A stretch of DNA of 64,000 nucleotides, taken from the NCBI RefSeq assembly GCF_001422365.1, contig NZ_LMMT01000017.1, positions 16,146-80,145 of the forward strand. Direction: 5' to 3'. The position numbers and the translations under genes were made by a program. Each line of letters opens with the position of its first letter. The first letter of the stretch is position 1. This stretch comes from Pseudorhodoferax sp. Leaf265. GTDB lineage: Bacteria; Pseudomonadota; Gammaproteobacteria; Burkholderiales; Burkholderiaceae_C. A model generated the notes under the pieces. The model was not told where the DNA came from and did no database searches. It was given only the letters and a program-made list of their open reading frames with translations. This document shows, one piece after another, positions 16,563 to 25,637 of this stretch.

Positions 16563-18176
16563 ATGCCCCGTCGCTGGCTGTCCCTGCCTTGCATGTTGCT
16601 GGTCGCGACGCTGCTCACCCTGCCCGTGCTCGCGGTGCTGGCATCCTGGACACAGTGGGATGCGCAGACCGCGCAGATCCTGCGCGAGCTGCGCCAGACC
16701 GTGCTGCCCGGCTACATCGCCACCACGGTGGGCCTGTCGGCCATGGTCGGCGTGGGCGTGGTGCTGGTGGGCACAGGCGCGGCGGCCTGCGTCACACTGT
16801 TCGACTTCCGCGGCCGGCGCACACTCGAATGGGCACTGCTGCTGCCGCTGGCCATGCCGGCCTACGTGGTGGCCTACGCCTACACCGATTTCCTGCAGTT
16901 CGGCGGCCCGGCCCAGACCTGGCTGCGCGACAGCTTCGGTCTGCGCGGGCGCGTGCTGCCCGAGGTGCGCAGCCTGGGCGGCGCGGCCATCGTGTTCACG
17001 TTCGCGCTGTACCCCTATGTCTACCTGCTGGCCCGCACCGCACTGGCCGAGCGCGCTGCGCACCTGATGGAGGCCGCACGCCTGCTCGGCGCACCGCTGG
17101 CCCGGCGCATCCGCCAGGTCGCGCTGCCGATGGCGCGGCCGGCGATCGCGGCCGGCACGGCGCTGGCGCTCATGGAAACGCTGGCCGACTTCGGCGTGTC
17201 CAGTTACTTCGGCATCCAGACCTTCACGGCCGGCATCTACAAGGCCTGGCTGGCCATGGACAACCGCATCGCCGCGGCCCAGCTGGCGACCATGCTGCTC
17301 GTGTTCGTGGTGGTGCTGCTCGCACTCGAGCAGCGCGCCCAGGCGCGCATGCGCTTCGCCAGCACACGCGGGCGTGCCGGCAGCCACGACGGCCGCCCGC
17401 TGGTGCTGACCGGCGCACGCCAGCTGCTGGCCCAGGCGCTGTGCGTGTTCCCGGTGCTGATGGGCTTCGTGCTGCCGGTGGCCTTCATGCTGCGGCCGCT
17501 GGCGGCCGACTGGTCGGTGCTGCCCTGGGACCGCTTTGTGCAATGGGCTACCAACAGCATCTGGCTCGGTGCGCTGACCTCGGCCATCGCCGTGGCGCTG
17601 GCGCTGTTCCTGGCCTTCTGCGTGCGCCGCACGCCGCAAAAGCTGCAGCGCGCCGCCGTCCAACTCGTGGGCCTGGGCTATGCCGTGCCGGGCGCGGTCA
17701 TCGTGGTCGGGCTGCTGCTGCCGGTGGGTTGGCTGCAGCAGACCATGCCCCAGCTGGGCGCGGCCTACTGGGTGACGGCCACGGCGCTGGGCATCGTCTG
17801 GGCCTACCTGGTGCGCTTTTGCGCCGTGGCGCTGCAGTCCATGCAGAGCGGCTACGCGCGCATCCCGCAGAGCTTCGACGACTCGGCGCGCACCATGGGC
17901 ACGGGCGGCTTCGGGCTGATGGCGCGGGTGCACTGGCCGCTGCTGCACCGCTCGGCGGCGGCGGCGGCACTGCTGGTGTTCGTGGACGTGATGAAGGAGT
18001 TGCCCGCCACCATGGTGCTGCGGCCGTTCAACACCGACACGCTGGCCGTGGTGGCCTACCAGTTGGCCCGCGACGAGCGCCTGGGCGAAGCCGCCCTGCC
18101 CTCGCTGGCCCTGGTGCTGGTGGGCCTGCTGCCGGTGGTGCTGCTGAGCCGCACCTTGCGCAGCAAGCCGACGTGA
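16563..18176 (+). CDS. fbpB: Iron ABC transporter permease, FbpB-type fused permease
   Basis: A 537-residue inner-membrane protein with two BPD-transporter permease halves and about a dozen hydrophobic segments. The EAA loop of the first half is LMEAARLLGAPLARRIRQVA, followed by ETLADFGVSSYFGIQTFTAG, a signature of ferric-iron permeases; the second half has IPQSFDDSARTMGTGG and DVMKELPATMVLRPFNTDTL. Pairing with the divergent ATPase gives a full translocator, but the periplasmic iron-binding protein is not in the window. The stop lies three bases from the stop of convergent infA. Confidence 0.9.
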   Translation: MPRRWLSLPCMLLVATLLTLPVLAVLASWTQWDAQTAQILRELRQTVLPGYIATTVGLSAMVGVGVVLVGTGAAACVTLFDFRGRRTLEWALLLPLAMPAYVVAYAYTDFLQFGGPAQTWLRDSFGLRGRVLPEVRSLGGAAIVFTFALYPYVYLLARTALAERAAHLMEAARLLGAPLARRIRQVALPMARPAIAAGTALALMETLADFGVSSYFGIQTFTAGIYKAWLAMDNRIAAAQLATMLLVFVVVLLALEQRAQARMRFASTRGRAGSHDGRPLVLTGARQLLAQALCVFPVLMGFVLPVAFMLRPLAADWSVLPWDRFVQWATNSIWLGALTSAIAVALALFLAFCVRRTPQKLQRAAVQLVGLGYAVPGAVIVVGLLLPVGWLQQTMPQLGAAYWVTATALGIVWAYLVRFCAVALQSMQSGYARIPQSFDDSARTMGTGGFGLMARVHWPLLHRSAAAAALLVFVDVMKELPATMVLRPFNTDTLAVVAYQLARDERLGEAALPSLALVLVGLLPVVLLSRTLRSKPT

Positions 18177-18179
18177 TGC

Positions 18180-18416
18180 TCAGCGCGGCCCGCGCGTCTC
18201 GAGGTGGCGGAACTTGATGCGGCCCTTGCTCAGGTCGTAGGGCGAGAGCTCCAGCGTCACGCGGTCACCCGCCAGGATGCGGATGTGGTGTTTGCGCATC
18301 TTGCCGGCGCTGTAGGCCACCAGGCTGTGGCCGTTCTCCAGTACGACGCGGTAGCGCGAGTCGGGCAGCACTTCCTCGACCACGCCGTTCATCTCGATCA
18401 GGTCTTCCTTGGCCAT
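18180..18416 (-). CDS. infA: Translation initiation factor IF-1
   Basis: A 78-residue S1/OB-fold protein starting [19 protein letters not shown] and containing [20 protein letters not shown] and [17 protein letters not shown], an almost textbook IF-1. It binds the 30S A site during initiation. The C terminus carries a short extension, TRGPR, beyond the usual end. It is not in a ribosomal-protein operon here, so it may be a second infA copy as is common in Burkholderiales. It is convergent with the permease gene. Confidence 0.96.
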   Translation of the reverse strand: MAKEDLIEMNGVVEEVLPDSRYRVVLENGHSLVAYSAGKMRKHHIRILAGDRVTLELSPYDLSKGRIKFRHLETRGPR

Positions 18417-18586
18417 CGTCAGCTTTCGGTCTGTTTTGCCTTTCGACCCACCGTGCCAAGCCCGGCAGGCCATCCCCATCCATCGGAACAAGTCTTGTGC
18501 GACCAAAGCCGCTCGAGCGGCAAGGCCGCCCGTGCACAACACGGGCTTGCAAATGCGGGCGAAAGTCTAACGGATCGGGGGCGGCC

Positions 18587-19033
18587 TCAACCGTCCTGCA
18601 GCGCCGCGCGCAGCCGCGCCGCGTGGTCCTGCAGCACCGCGGCCCCCGGCTCCTTGCGCGGCCAGGCCAGCGCCATGCCGTCGTCTTCGTGGCGCGGCAG
18701 CACGTGCAGGTGGAAGTGGAAGACGGTCTGCCCGCCGACCGGGCCGTTGGCCTGGAACAGCGTCATGCCGGGCGGATCGAACGCCGCCTGCGCAGCGCGC
18801 GCCACGCGCTGCGCGGTCTGCAGCACGGCGGCCGCCTCCTCGGGCGTGATGTCCAGCAGCGTGACGGCATGGCGCCTGGTCGCCACGAGCACATGGCCGG
18901 GATTGACCTGGCCGATGTCCATGAAGGCGACGGTCAGCTCGTCCTCGCAGACCTTGGCGGACGGGATCTCGCCAGCGACGAGGCGGCAGAAGATGCACTG
19001 GCCGGGCGGCGAGTGGTCGACGAACATGGGCAT
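18587..19033 (-). CDS. HIT family protein (histidine triad hydrolase)
   Basis: A 148-residue HIT protein. The catalytic triad motif is HFHLHVLPRH; CIFCRLVAGEIPSAKVCEDE at the N terminus and HVLVATRRHAVTLLD are typical of bacterial HinT/HIT proteins that hydrolyse nucleotide phosphoramidates or dinucleotides. The CIFC pair may bind zinc. The start is ATG 19033; ATG 19027 (MFVDHS) is equally possible. It is divergent from the TonB receptor gene, with the Fur box between them. Confidence 0.9.
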   Translation of the reverse strand: MPMFVDHSPPGQCIFCRLVAGEIPSAKVCEDELTVAFMDIGQVNPGHVLVATRRHAVTLLDITPEEAAAVLQTAQRVARAAQAAFDPPGMTLFQANGPVGGQTVFHFHLHVLPRHEDDGMALAWPRKEPGAAVLQDHAARLRAALQDG

Positions 19034-19096
19034 GCGGGCGGTCTCCTTTGCGGCCCATGGTAGCGACGCCCGCCCGGCATCCCTGGTTTGCTAACA

Positions 19097-19123
19097 TTCA
19101 AATGAGAATTCTTTTCATTTGAA
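19097..19123. promoter_or_regulatory. Strong Fur box upstream of the TonB receptor
   Basis: TTCAAATGA-GAATTCTTT-TCATTTGAA is a perfect 9-base inverted repeat whose core AAATGAGAATTCTTTTCATT closely resembles the Fur consensus. It lies 25 bases before the receptor ATG at 19149, overlapping where a promoter should be. It predicts iron repression of the receptor and perhaps of the divergent HIT gene. Confidence 0.8.
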
Positions 19124-19148
19124 CGCAGCTTCCGAAGGGCCCAGACCG

Positions 19149-21290
19149 ATGCACGCACGCCGCCTCCTCCGACCGACGCCCATTGCACTCGCACTGCTCG
19201 CCTTCAGCGCCTGCGCCACGGCCCAGACCGCCGGCACGCTGGACCAGGTCAACGTGCGCAGCAAGTACGAGCGCGAAGACCTGCCGACGCGGGCCGCCGG
19301 CAACAAGGCCGCCTCGGGCGCGCGCCTGGGCATCCTCGGCGCCACCTCCATCATGGACGCGCCCGTGCACGTCAACGCCTACACGCGCGAGCTGGCCGAG
19401 GACTGGTCGGCGCTGACGCTGCAGGACGTGCTGGAGAACGACCCGGCCGTGGTCTTCACGACCAACAAGAACCACCTGCTGCAGAACTTCAACCTGCGCG
19501 GCCTGGACATGGGCGCCATGGACATCGCCACCAACGGCCTGTACGGCATCGCACCGGCCAACGCCGTGCCGATCGAGATCTTCGAGCGCATCGAGGTGCT
19601 GCGCGGCCCCAACGTGCTGCTCTCGGGCATGCCGCCGGGCTCCAGTGTGGCCGGCACCGTGAACATGGTCACCAAGCGCGCGCTGGCCCAGCCCATCGCC
19701 GACCTGACGCTGACCTACGGCACGCACTCCTACTTCCAGGCCCATGCCGACGTGGGCAAGCGCTTCGGCGACGAGAAACGCCTCGGCCTGCGCTTCAACG
19801 GCGTCTATGGCGATGGCGAGATGGGCGCCCAGGACGAGAGCCAGACGCGCCGCGTCGGCGCGCTGGCGCTGGACTACCAGGGCGACCGCGCGCGCTTCTC
19901 GCTGGACCTGTACGACAGCGTGAACAAGATCGAGAACGGCAGCCCGGGGATGTTCAACTTCCAGAGCGTCCGGGTGAACCCCACGACCGTGATCCCCGGC
20001 GTGGGCTACCTGCTGTCGGCGCCCGATGGCGACACCAACATGTTCCGCGGCACGCATGGCCGCTACGACAACACCGGCCTGCTGGCCCGCGCCGAGGTCG
20101 ATTTCAATGCCGACTGGCAAGGCTACCTGGCGCTGGGTGGCTCCGAGGCCAAGGGCACGGGCCTGCTGTTCGGCACCCGCGCCATCGTCACCGGCGCGGA
20201 TGGCACCACACGCGGCGCCATCTACAACGTGCACACCGAGTCCGAGCGCCGCACGGCCGAGACCGGCGTAATCGGCAAGTTCGCCACGGGCAGCGTGCAG
20301 CACCGGTTGCAGCTGTCGGCCAACGTGCTCAAGCACAAGGAAGGCTCCTACAACACGGCCTGCGCCTACTGCTACACCACCAACATGTACGACCCGGTTG
20401 CGCCGACCTTCCCGGCGGCGCCGACCTGGGGGGGCTACACCGTCGAGAACGACTTCCGCTCTCTGGCGATCGCCGACACCATGGGCTTCGCGGGCGACAA
20501 GGTGCTGCTGACCGTGGGTGGGCGCTACCAGACCGTGAAGCAGACCAACGCCGCCACCGCGACCACGCCGCGCACCGACTACAGCGAAAGCCGCTTCTCG
20601 CCCATGGTCGCGGCCGTAGTGCGGCCCTGGGGCGAGACCGTCTCGCTGTTCGGCAACTACACCGAAGGGCTGGAGCCGGGCCAGATCGTGGGCGTGGGTT
20701 ACGCGAATGCAGGCGACGCGTTGCCGCCCAAGCAGACCAAGCAGATGGAACTGGGCGCGAAGCTGCAGTCCGGCGCGCTGACCCACACCGTCAGCGCATT
20801 CCAGATCAAGCGTCCGTCCTTCACCGGCACCGCGCCCGCGGCCCTGGTGGAAGGCGGCGAGCAGCGCCTGCGCGGCCTGGAGTGGAGCATGTACGGCCAG
20901 GTGCTGCAGACCGTCTCGCTGCTGGGCGGCATCACCCACATCAAGTCAGAACAGCGCAACACCGGCCTGGACACCTACGGCGTGCCCGAATGGCGCGCGC
21001 GCATCGGCGCGGACTGGCAGACGCCGGTGGCCGGCCTCAAAGTGGGCGGCCGCATCGTCTACACCGGCTCGCAATGGGCCGACTCGGGCAACCGGCTGAA
21101 GGTGCCCTCCTGGAACCGCCTGGACCTCAACGCCAGCTACGCCACCCGGTTCGGCAACACGCCCGTGCGCTTCAACGCCAGCGTGGAGAACGTGACCGAC
21201 AGGAACTACTGGATCGGCCTGTTCGGCGACGGCTTCGTGATGGCCGGCGCACCGCGCACGGCCAAGCTGTCGGCCACGGTCTCGTTCTGA
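19149..21290 (+). CDS. TonB-dependent siderophore receptor
   Basis: A 713-residue outer-membrane receptor. The signal peptide is MHARRLLRPTPIALALLAFS, and mature sequence starts near AQTAGTLDQVNV. The plug domain is visible in LQDVLENDPAVVFTTNKN, FNLRGLDMG and IEIFERIEVLRGPNVLLSGM plus VNMVTKRA; the barrel ends in the typical aromatic C terminus ATVSF. Length and plug motifs fit a FhuA/FpvA-like ferric-siderophore receptor; the ligand is unknown and no siderophore synthesis genes are adjacent. I use ATG 19149 because an upstream TTG would fall inside the Fur box. Confidence 0.92.
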   Translation: MHARRLLRPTPIALALLAFSACATAQTAGTLDQVNVRSKYEREDLPTRAAGNKAASGARLGILGATSIMDAPVHVNAYTRELAEDWSALTLQDVLENDPAVVFTTNKNHLLQNFNLRGLDMGAMDIATNGLYGIAPANAVPIEIFERIEVLRGPNVLLSGMPPGSSVAGTVNMVTKRALAQPIADLTLTYGTHSYFQAHADVGKRFGDEKRLGLRFNGVYGDGEMGAQDESQTRRVGALALDYQGDRARFSLDLYDSVNKIENGSPGMFNFQSVRVNPTTVIPGVGYLLSAPDGDTNMFRGTHGRYDNTGLLARAEVDFNADWQGYLALGGSEAKGTGLLFGTRAIVTGADGTTRGAIYNVHTESERRTAETGVIGKFATGSVQHRLQLSANVLKHKEGSYNTACAYCYTTNMYDPVAPTFPAAPTWGGYTVENDFRSLAIADTMGFAGDKVLLTVGGRYQTVKQTNAATATTPRTDYSESRFSPMVAAVVRPWGETVSLFGNYTEGLEPGQIVGVGYANAGDALPPKQTKQMELGAKLQSGALTHTVSAFQIKRPSFTGTAPAALVEGGEQRLRGLEWSMYGQVLQTVSLLGGITHIKSEQRNTGLDTYGVPEWRARIGADWQTPVAGLKVGGRIVYTGSQWADSGNRLKVPSWNRLDLNASYATRFGNTPVRFNASVENVTDRNYWIGLFGDGFVMAGAPRTAKLSATVSF

Positions 21291-21294
21291 TCGC

Positions 21295-22194
21295 CTAGTC
21301 GCGCGCCTGCGCCCGCCGCAGGATGTAGTCGATGAACGTCGCCATCGCCCGCGTGTGGTGGCGGTTCGGCATGTACAAGAGGTGCATGCGCGTGCCGAAG
21401 ATCGACAGCCGCCAGGCGTCCAGCGCGGTCACCACCGTGCCGGCCTGCACCAGGTCGCGCACCGTGTAGTCGGGCACCAGGCCCACGCCCAAGCCGGCCA
21501 GCACGGCGTCGCGCAAGAACATGAAGTTCTCCGAGATCAGCGTGGGCTCGATCAGCACCTCGTGCCGCTCCTCGTCCTGGTAGGCGGCCAGACGCAGCTG
21601 CTTGCCGATCACGGCGGCCGTCAGCAGCGGCGTGTGCTGCAGGTCTTCCAGCCGCTGCGGCAGGCCGGCCCGCTCGGCATAGGCACGTGAGGCGCAGGCA
21701 ACGAAGCGCACCGGCCCCAGGTCGCGCGCCACCAGGTTCTGCGGCGGCTCGGACAGCACGCGCACGGCCACGTCCACCTCGTCGCGCATGAGGTCTTCCA
21801 CGCGGTTCTCGAACAGCACGTCCAGCACGATGGCCGGGTACTGGCGCTTGAACTCCAGCAGCCAGGGCGACATGGCCAACTGCCCATAGCCGCTGGGCAC
21901 CGACAGGCGCACGCGGCCGCTCAACTCCTGGCCCAGCGTGGCGATGGATTCGCGCGCGGCCAACAGTTCGTTCTGGATCACGCGGCCGTGTTCGTAGAGC
22001 TTCAGGCCGATCTCGGTGGCCTCCAGCCGGCGCGTGGTGCGGCGGATCAGCTGCTGGCCAATCGCGCGCTCCACCTGGTTCAGGTGGTAGCTCACGTTGG
22101 CCCGGCTCATCTTCATGCGGCGCGCGGCCTCCGCCAGGTTGCCGGCGTCCAGGATCTGGACCAGCAGGGTCAGGGACTGGACATCCAGGCTCAT
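21295..22194 (-). CDS. LysR-family transcriptional regulator of the beta-oxidation operon
   Basis: A 299-residue LysR protein. The N-terminal winged helix-turn-helix reads LAEAARRMKMSRANVSYHLN, with QLIRRTTRRLEATEIG after it; the rest is the co-inducer domain. It is divergent from the pim-like operon with about 100 bases between, and two nested inverted repeats lie there, so it most likely controls that operon and itself, probably with an acyl-CoA or dicarboxylate effector. It is convergent with the TonB receptor gene, whose stop is only four bases away. Confidence 0.9.
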   Translation of the reverse strand: MSLDVQSLTLLVQILDAGNLAEAARRMKMSRANVSYHLNQVERAIGQQLIRRTTRRLEATEIGLKLYEHGRVIQNELLAARESIATLGQELSGRVRLSVPSGYGQLAMSPWLLEFKRQYPAIVLDVLFENRVEDLMRDEVDVAVRVLSEPPQNLVARDLGPVRFVACASRAYAERAGLPQRLEDLQHTPLLTAAVIGKQLRLAAYQDEERHEVLIEPTLISENFMFLRDAVLAGLGVGLVPDYTVRDLVQAGTVVTALDAWRLSIFGTRMHLLYMPNRHHTRAMATFIDYILRRAQARD

Positions 22195-22263
22195 TGTTCA
22201 AATTGGCTTGACGGTGTGTTTGAAGTCCATGCCATTGTCAAGCCGCAATCGCGGGCGAACAAT
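22193..22263. promoter_or_regulatory. Nested inverted repeats between LysR gene and pim-like operon
   Basis: GGCTTGAC (22205-22212) is matched perfectly by GTCAAGCC (22237-22244), and outside it ATTGTTC (22193-22199) by GAACAAT (22257-22263). The symmetry spans the divergent promoter region. It is a plausible binding region for the LysR protein, although the spacing is wider than a simple T-N11-A box. Confidence 0.5.
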
Positions 22264-22292
22264 GCCCGCTCCCCAACGCTAGGAGACAAGGC

Positions 22293-24410
22293 ATGGCGAA
22301 TTCGCCCGACGAACAGGTGGTGCGCACGCAGCTGCACGGCAAGGTGCTGCTGGTCACCGTGGACAACCCACCCGTCAACGCCCTGGGCGCGGCCGTGCGC
22401 CGCGGCCTGGCCGATGCGATGGAACGCGCCGAGACGGACGCCGCCGTGGCGGCCGTGCTGATCGTAGGCGCCGGCAAGAGCTTCATCGCGGGGGCCGACA
22501 TCCGCGAGTTCGGCTTGCCGCCGCAGCCGCCCCTGCTGACCGATGTCTGCAAGCGCATCGAATCCTCGAAGAAACCCGTCATCGCCGCCATCCACGGCGC
22601 CGCCCTGGGCGGCGGGCTGGAAGTGGCCATCGCCGCGCACTACCGCATCGCCGTGGCCAACGCCAAGCTGGGCCTGCCCGAAGTGCTGCTGGGCCTGTTG
22701 CCCGGCGCGGGCGGCACACAGCGCGCGCCGCGCCTGGTGGGCGCCGCCGCCGCGCTCGACATCATGCTGACGGGCCGCCACGTGGGCGCGGCCGAGGCCT
22801 TGAAGCTGGGCCTGGTCGACCGGCTGGCGCAGAGCGACGACACGCTGGCCGAGGGCCTGGCCTACGCGCAGGAACTCCTGGCATCCAACGCCGGCCCGCG
22901 CCGCTCGCGCGATGCCGCGGGCCTGGCCGATGTGGAGGCCAGCCGCGCCGCCATTGCCGCCGCGCGTGCCGAGCAGGGCAAAAAGGCGAAGAATCTGTTC
23001 TCGCCGCACCGCATCGTCGACGCGGTGGAAGCCGCGCTCGACAAGCCCTTCGACGAGGCCTTGAAGTACGAGCGCGAGCTGTTCATGCAATGCCTGGCCA
23101 GCCCGCAGCGCGCCGGCCTGATCCACGCCTTCTTCGCCGAGCGCGACGTGGTCAAGGTGCCCGAGGCCGCAGCCGCCGAGCCGCGCGCCCTGGCCCGCAT
23201 CGGCGTGGTGGGCGGCGGCACCATGGGTGCCGGCATCGCCGTCTCCGCGCTGGACGCCGGCCTGCCCGTCGTGATGGTGGAGCGCGACGCGGCCTCCATC
23301 GCACGCGGCCAGGCCAATGTCGAAAAGGTCTACGACGGCCTCGTCGCCAAGGGCCGCATGACGCCCGAGGCCAAGGCCAAGCTCATGGCCCGCTTCAGCG
23401 GTTCCACCGACTACGCCGCCTTCGCCGAGGTCGACATGGTCATCGAAGCCGTGTTCGAGGACATCGAGGTCAAGAAGGCCGTCTTCCAGGAACTCGACCG
23501 CGTCTGCAAACCCGGCGCCGTGCTGGCCACCAACACCTCCTACCTGGACATCGACGCCATCGCGGCCAGCATCTCCCGGCCGCAGGACGTGATCGGCCTG
23601 CACTTCTTCTCGCCGGCCAACATCATGAAGCTGCTGGAGATCGTGGTGCCCGCGAAGGTCAGCGCCGACGTGGTCGCCACGGCCTTCGCGCTGGCCAAGA
23701 AGCTCAAGAAGGTGCCGGTGCGCGCGGGTGTCTGCGACGGCTTCATCGGGAACCGCATCCTCGCGGTGTACCGCCAGGCCGCCGACCACCTCATGGAAGA
23801 CGGCGCATCGCCCTACGCCATCGACGCGGCCGTGCGCAACTTCGGCTACCCCATGGGCCCGTTCCAGGTGTCGGACCTGGCCGGCGGCGACATCGGCTGG
23901 GCCACGCGCAAGCGCAAGGCCGCCACGCGTGATCCGAAAGCCCGCTACGTCCAGGTGGCAGACCGCATCTGCGAACGCGGCTGGTTCGGCCAGAAGACCG
24001 GCCGCGGCTGGTACCAGTACCCGCAGGGCGCACGCACGGGTGTGGAAGACCCCGAGGTGCTGGCCATCGTCGACGCCGAGCGCCAGCGCGCCGGCATCAC
24101 GCCGCGCCAGTTCACCGAAGAAGAGATCATGCGCCGCTACATGGCCGCCATGGTCAACGAGGGCGCCAAGGTCGTGGCCGAGGGCATCGCGCTTCGCCCG
24201 CTCGACGTGGACGTGACCTTCCTGTACGGCTACGGCTTCCCGCGCTTTCGCGGTGGCCCCATGCACTACGCCGACACCGTGGGCCTGCCGAAAATCCTGG
24301 ACGACATCCGGACCTTCGCCAAGGAAGACCCGCTGTTCTGGCAAGCTGCGCCGCTGCTGGTGCAACTCGTCGCCGAAGGCCGCAATTTCGCGAGCCTCAA
24401 CAAGTCCTGA
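22293..24410 (+). CDS. Bifunctional enoyl-CoA hydratase / 3-hydroxyacyl-CoA dehydrogenase
   Basis: A 705-residue fused beta-oxidation enzyme (FadB/FadJ-like; PimF-like by context). Residues 1-190 are a crotonase domain with GKSFIAGADIREFG, AIHGAALGGGLEVAIA and the Glu in GLPEVLLGLLPGAGG. An NAD-binding hydroxyacyl-CoA dehydrogenase domain starts near 303 (GVVGGGTMGAGIA), with NTSYLDIDAIAA and IGLHFFSPANIMKLLEIV, followed by two C-terminal dehydrogenase repeats (GNRILAVYRQAA; GYGFPRFRGGPMHYAD). It is the first gene of the operon, preceded by AGGAGAC-like bases before ATG 22293. Confidence 0.93.
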   Translation: MANSPDEQVVRTQLHGKVLLVTVDNPPVNALGAAVRRGLADAMERAETDAAVAAVLIVGAGKSFIAGADIREFGLPPQPPLLTDVCKRIESSKKPVIAAIHGAALGGGLEVAIAAHYRIAVANAKLGLPEVLLGLLPGAGGTQRAPRLVGAAAALDIMLTGRHVGAAEALKLGLVDRLAQSDDTLAEGLAYAQELLASNAGPRRSRDAAGLADVEASRAAIAAARAEQGKKAKNLFSPHRIVDAVEAALDKPFDEALKYERELFMQCLASPQRAGLIHAFFAERDVVKVPEAAAAEPRALARIGVVGGGTMGAGIAVSALDAGLPVVMVERDAASIARGQANVEKVYDGLVAKGRMTPEAKAKLMARFSGSTDYAAFAEVDMVIEAVFEDIEVKKAVFQELDRVCKPGAVLATNTSYLDIDAIAASISRPQDVIGLHFFSPANIMKLLEIVVPAKVSADVVATAFALAKKLKKVPVRAGVCDGFIGNRILAVYRQAADHLMEDGASPYAIDAAVRNFGYPMGPFQVSDLAGGDIGWATRKRKAATRDPKARYVQVADRICERGWFGQKTGRGWYQYPQGARTGVEDPEVLAIVDAERQRAGITPRQFTEEEIMRRYMAAMVNEGAKVVAEGIALRPLDVDVTFLYGYGFPRFRGGPMHYADTVGLPKILDDIRTFAKEDPLFWQAAPLLVQLVAEGRNFASLNKS

Positions 24411-24439
24411 TTTCCACACCACCACCGGAGACATCCCCC

Positions 24440-25627
24440 ATGCGCGAAGCCGTCATCGTTTCTACTGCCCGCACGCCACTGACCAAGTCGCACCGCGGCG
24501 AATTCAACATCACGCCCGGCCCCACGCTGGCAGCCTTCGCCGTCCGCGCCGCGGTCGAGCGCTCGGGCCTGGACCCGGCGCTGATCGAGGACGTGATCAT
24601 GGGCACCGGTTACCCCGAGGGCACGACGGGCCGCAACATCGGCCGCCAGGTCGCGCTGCGCGCCGGCCTGCCGCTCGAGGTCGCCGGCCAGACCGTGAGC
24701 CGCTTCTGCGCCTCGGGCCTGCAGGCCATCGCCAGCGCGGCCGGTGCCATCGTGGCCGGCGCCCCGGCCATCGTGGCGGGCGGCGTGGAAAGCATCTCGC
24801 AGATCCGCACGCGCAGCGCCACCGATGCCGGCGACTCCGGCTTGGACCCCTGGCTGGTCGAGCACAAGCCCGCGCTGTACATGGCCATGATCGAAACGGC
24901 CGACATCGTGGCCGCGCGCTACCACATCAGCCGCGAAGCGCAGGACCGCTTCTCGGCCGAGAGCCAGCGCCGCACCGAGGTGGCGCAAAAGACCGGCATC
25001 TATGCCGACGAGATCGTGCCCTGCACGACCACCATGGCCGTCACGGACAAGGAAACCAAGGCCGTCACGCACCGTGAAGTGACCGCCACGGTGGACAACT
25101 GCAACCGCCCCGGCACCACCTACGAGGCGCTGGCCAAGCTGCAGCCCGTGCGCGCGCCCGACCAGTTCATCACCGCCGGCAATGCCTCGCAACTCTCCGA
25201 CGGCGCATCGGCCTGCGTGGTGGTCGAGGCCAAGGAAGCCGAGCGCCTGGGCTTGAAGCCCCTGGGCGCCTTCCGCGGCTTCGCGGTCGCCGGCTGCGAG
25301 CCCGACGAGATGGGCATCGGCCCGGTCTACGCCATCCCCAAGCTGCTCAAGCGCCATGGCCTCACGGTGGACGACATCGACCTGTGGGAACTCAACGAGG
25401 CCTTCGCCTCGCAGGCCCTGTACTGCCAGCAGCAGCTGGGCATCCCGCACGAGAAGCTCAACGTGAACGGCGGCGCGATCTCCATCGGCCATCCCTTCGG
25501 CATGACAGGTGCACGCCTGGCGGGCCACATCCTGTTGGAAGGCCGCCGCCGCAAGGCCAAGTACGCCGTGGTCTCCATGTGCATCGCCGGTGGCATGGGC
25601 GCCGCCGGCCTCTTCGAAATTTACTGA
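24440..25627 (+). CDS. Acetyl-CoA acyltransferase (3-ketoacyl-CoA thiolase)
   Basis: A 395-residue thiolase, PimB-like by context. The acyl-accepting Cys is in VSRFCASGLQAIASAAGAIV; the catalytic His is in VNGGAISIGHPFGMTGAR and the second Cys in SMCIAGGMGAAGLFEIY. ELNEAFASQALYCQ is the usual active-site block. It cleaves 3-ketoacyl-CoA with CoA to give acetyl-CoA, following the bifunctional enzyme just upstream. It lies 29 bases after the previous stop with a GGAGA site before ATG 24440. Confidence 0.95.
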   Translation: MREAVIVSTARTPLTKSHRGEFNITPGPTLAAFAVRAAVERSGLDPALIEDVIMGTGYPEGTTGRNIGRQVALRAGLPLEVAGQTVSRFCASGLQAIASAAGAIVAGAPAIVAGGVESISQIRTRSATDAGDSGLDPWLVEHKPALYMAMIETADIVAARYHISREAQDRFSAESQRRTEVAQKTGIYADEIVPCTTTMAVTDKETKAVTHREVTATVDNCNRPGTTYEALAKLQPVRAPDQFITAGNASQLSDGASACVVVEAKEAERLGLKPLGAFRGFAVAGCEPDEMGIGPVYAIPKLLKRHGLTVDDIDLWELNEAFASQALYCQQQLGIPHEKLNVNGGAISIGHPFGMTGARLAGHILLEGRRRKAKYAVVSMCIAGGMGAAGLFEIY

Positions 25628-25637
25628 GCACCCCACC

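Noticed and set aside
16509..17948. Minus-strand frame of 479 codons opposite the iron permease
   Set aside because: No motifs, His/Gln-rich shadow of the permease, and it would cover a well-supported gene.
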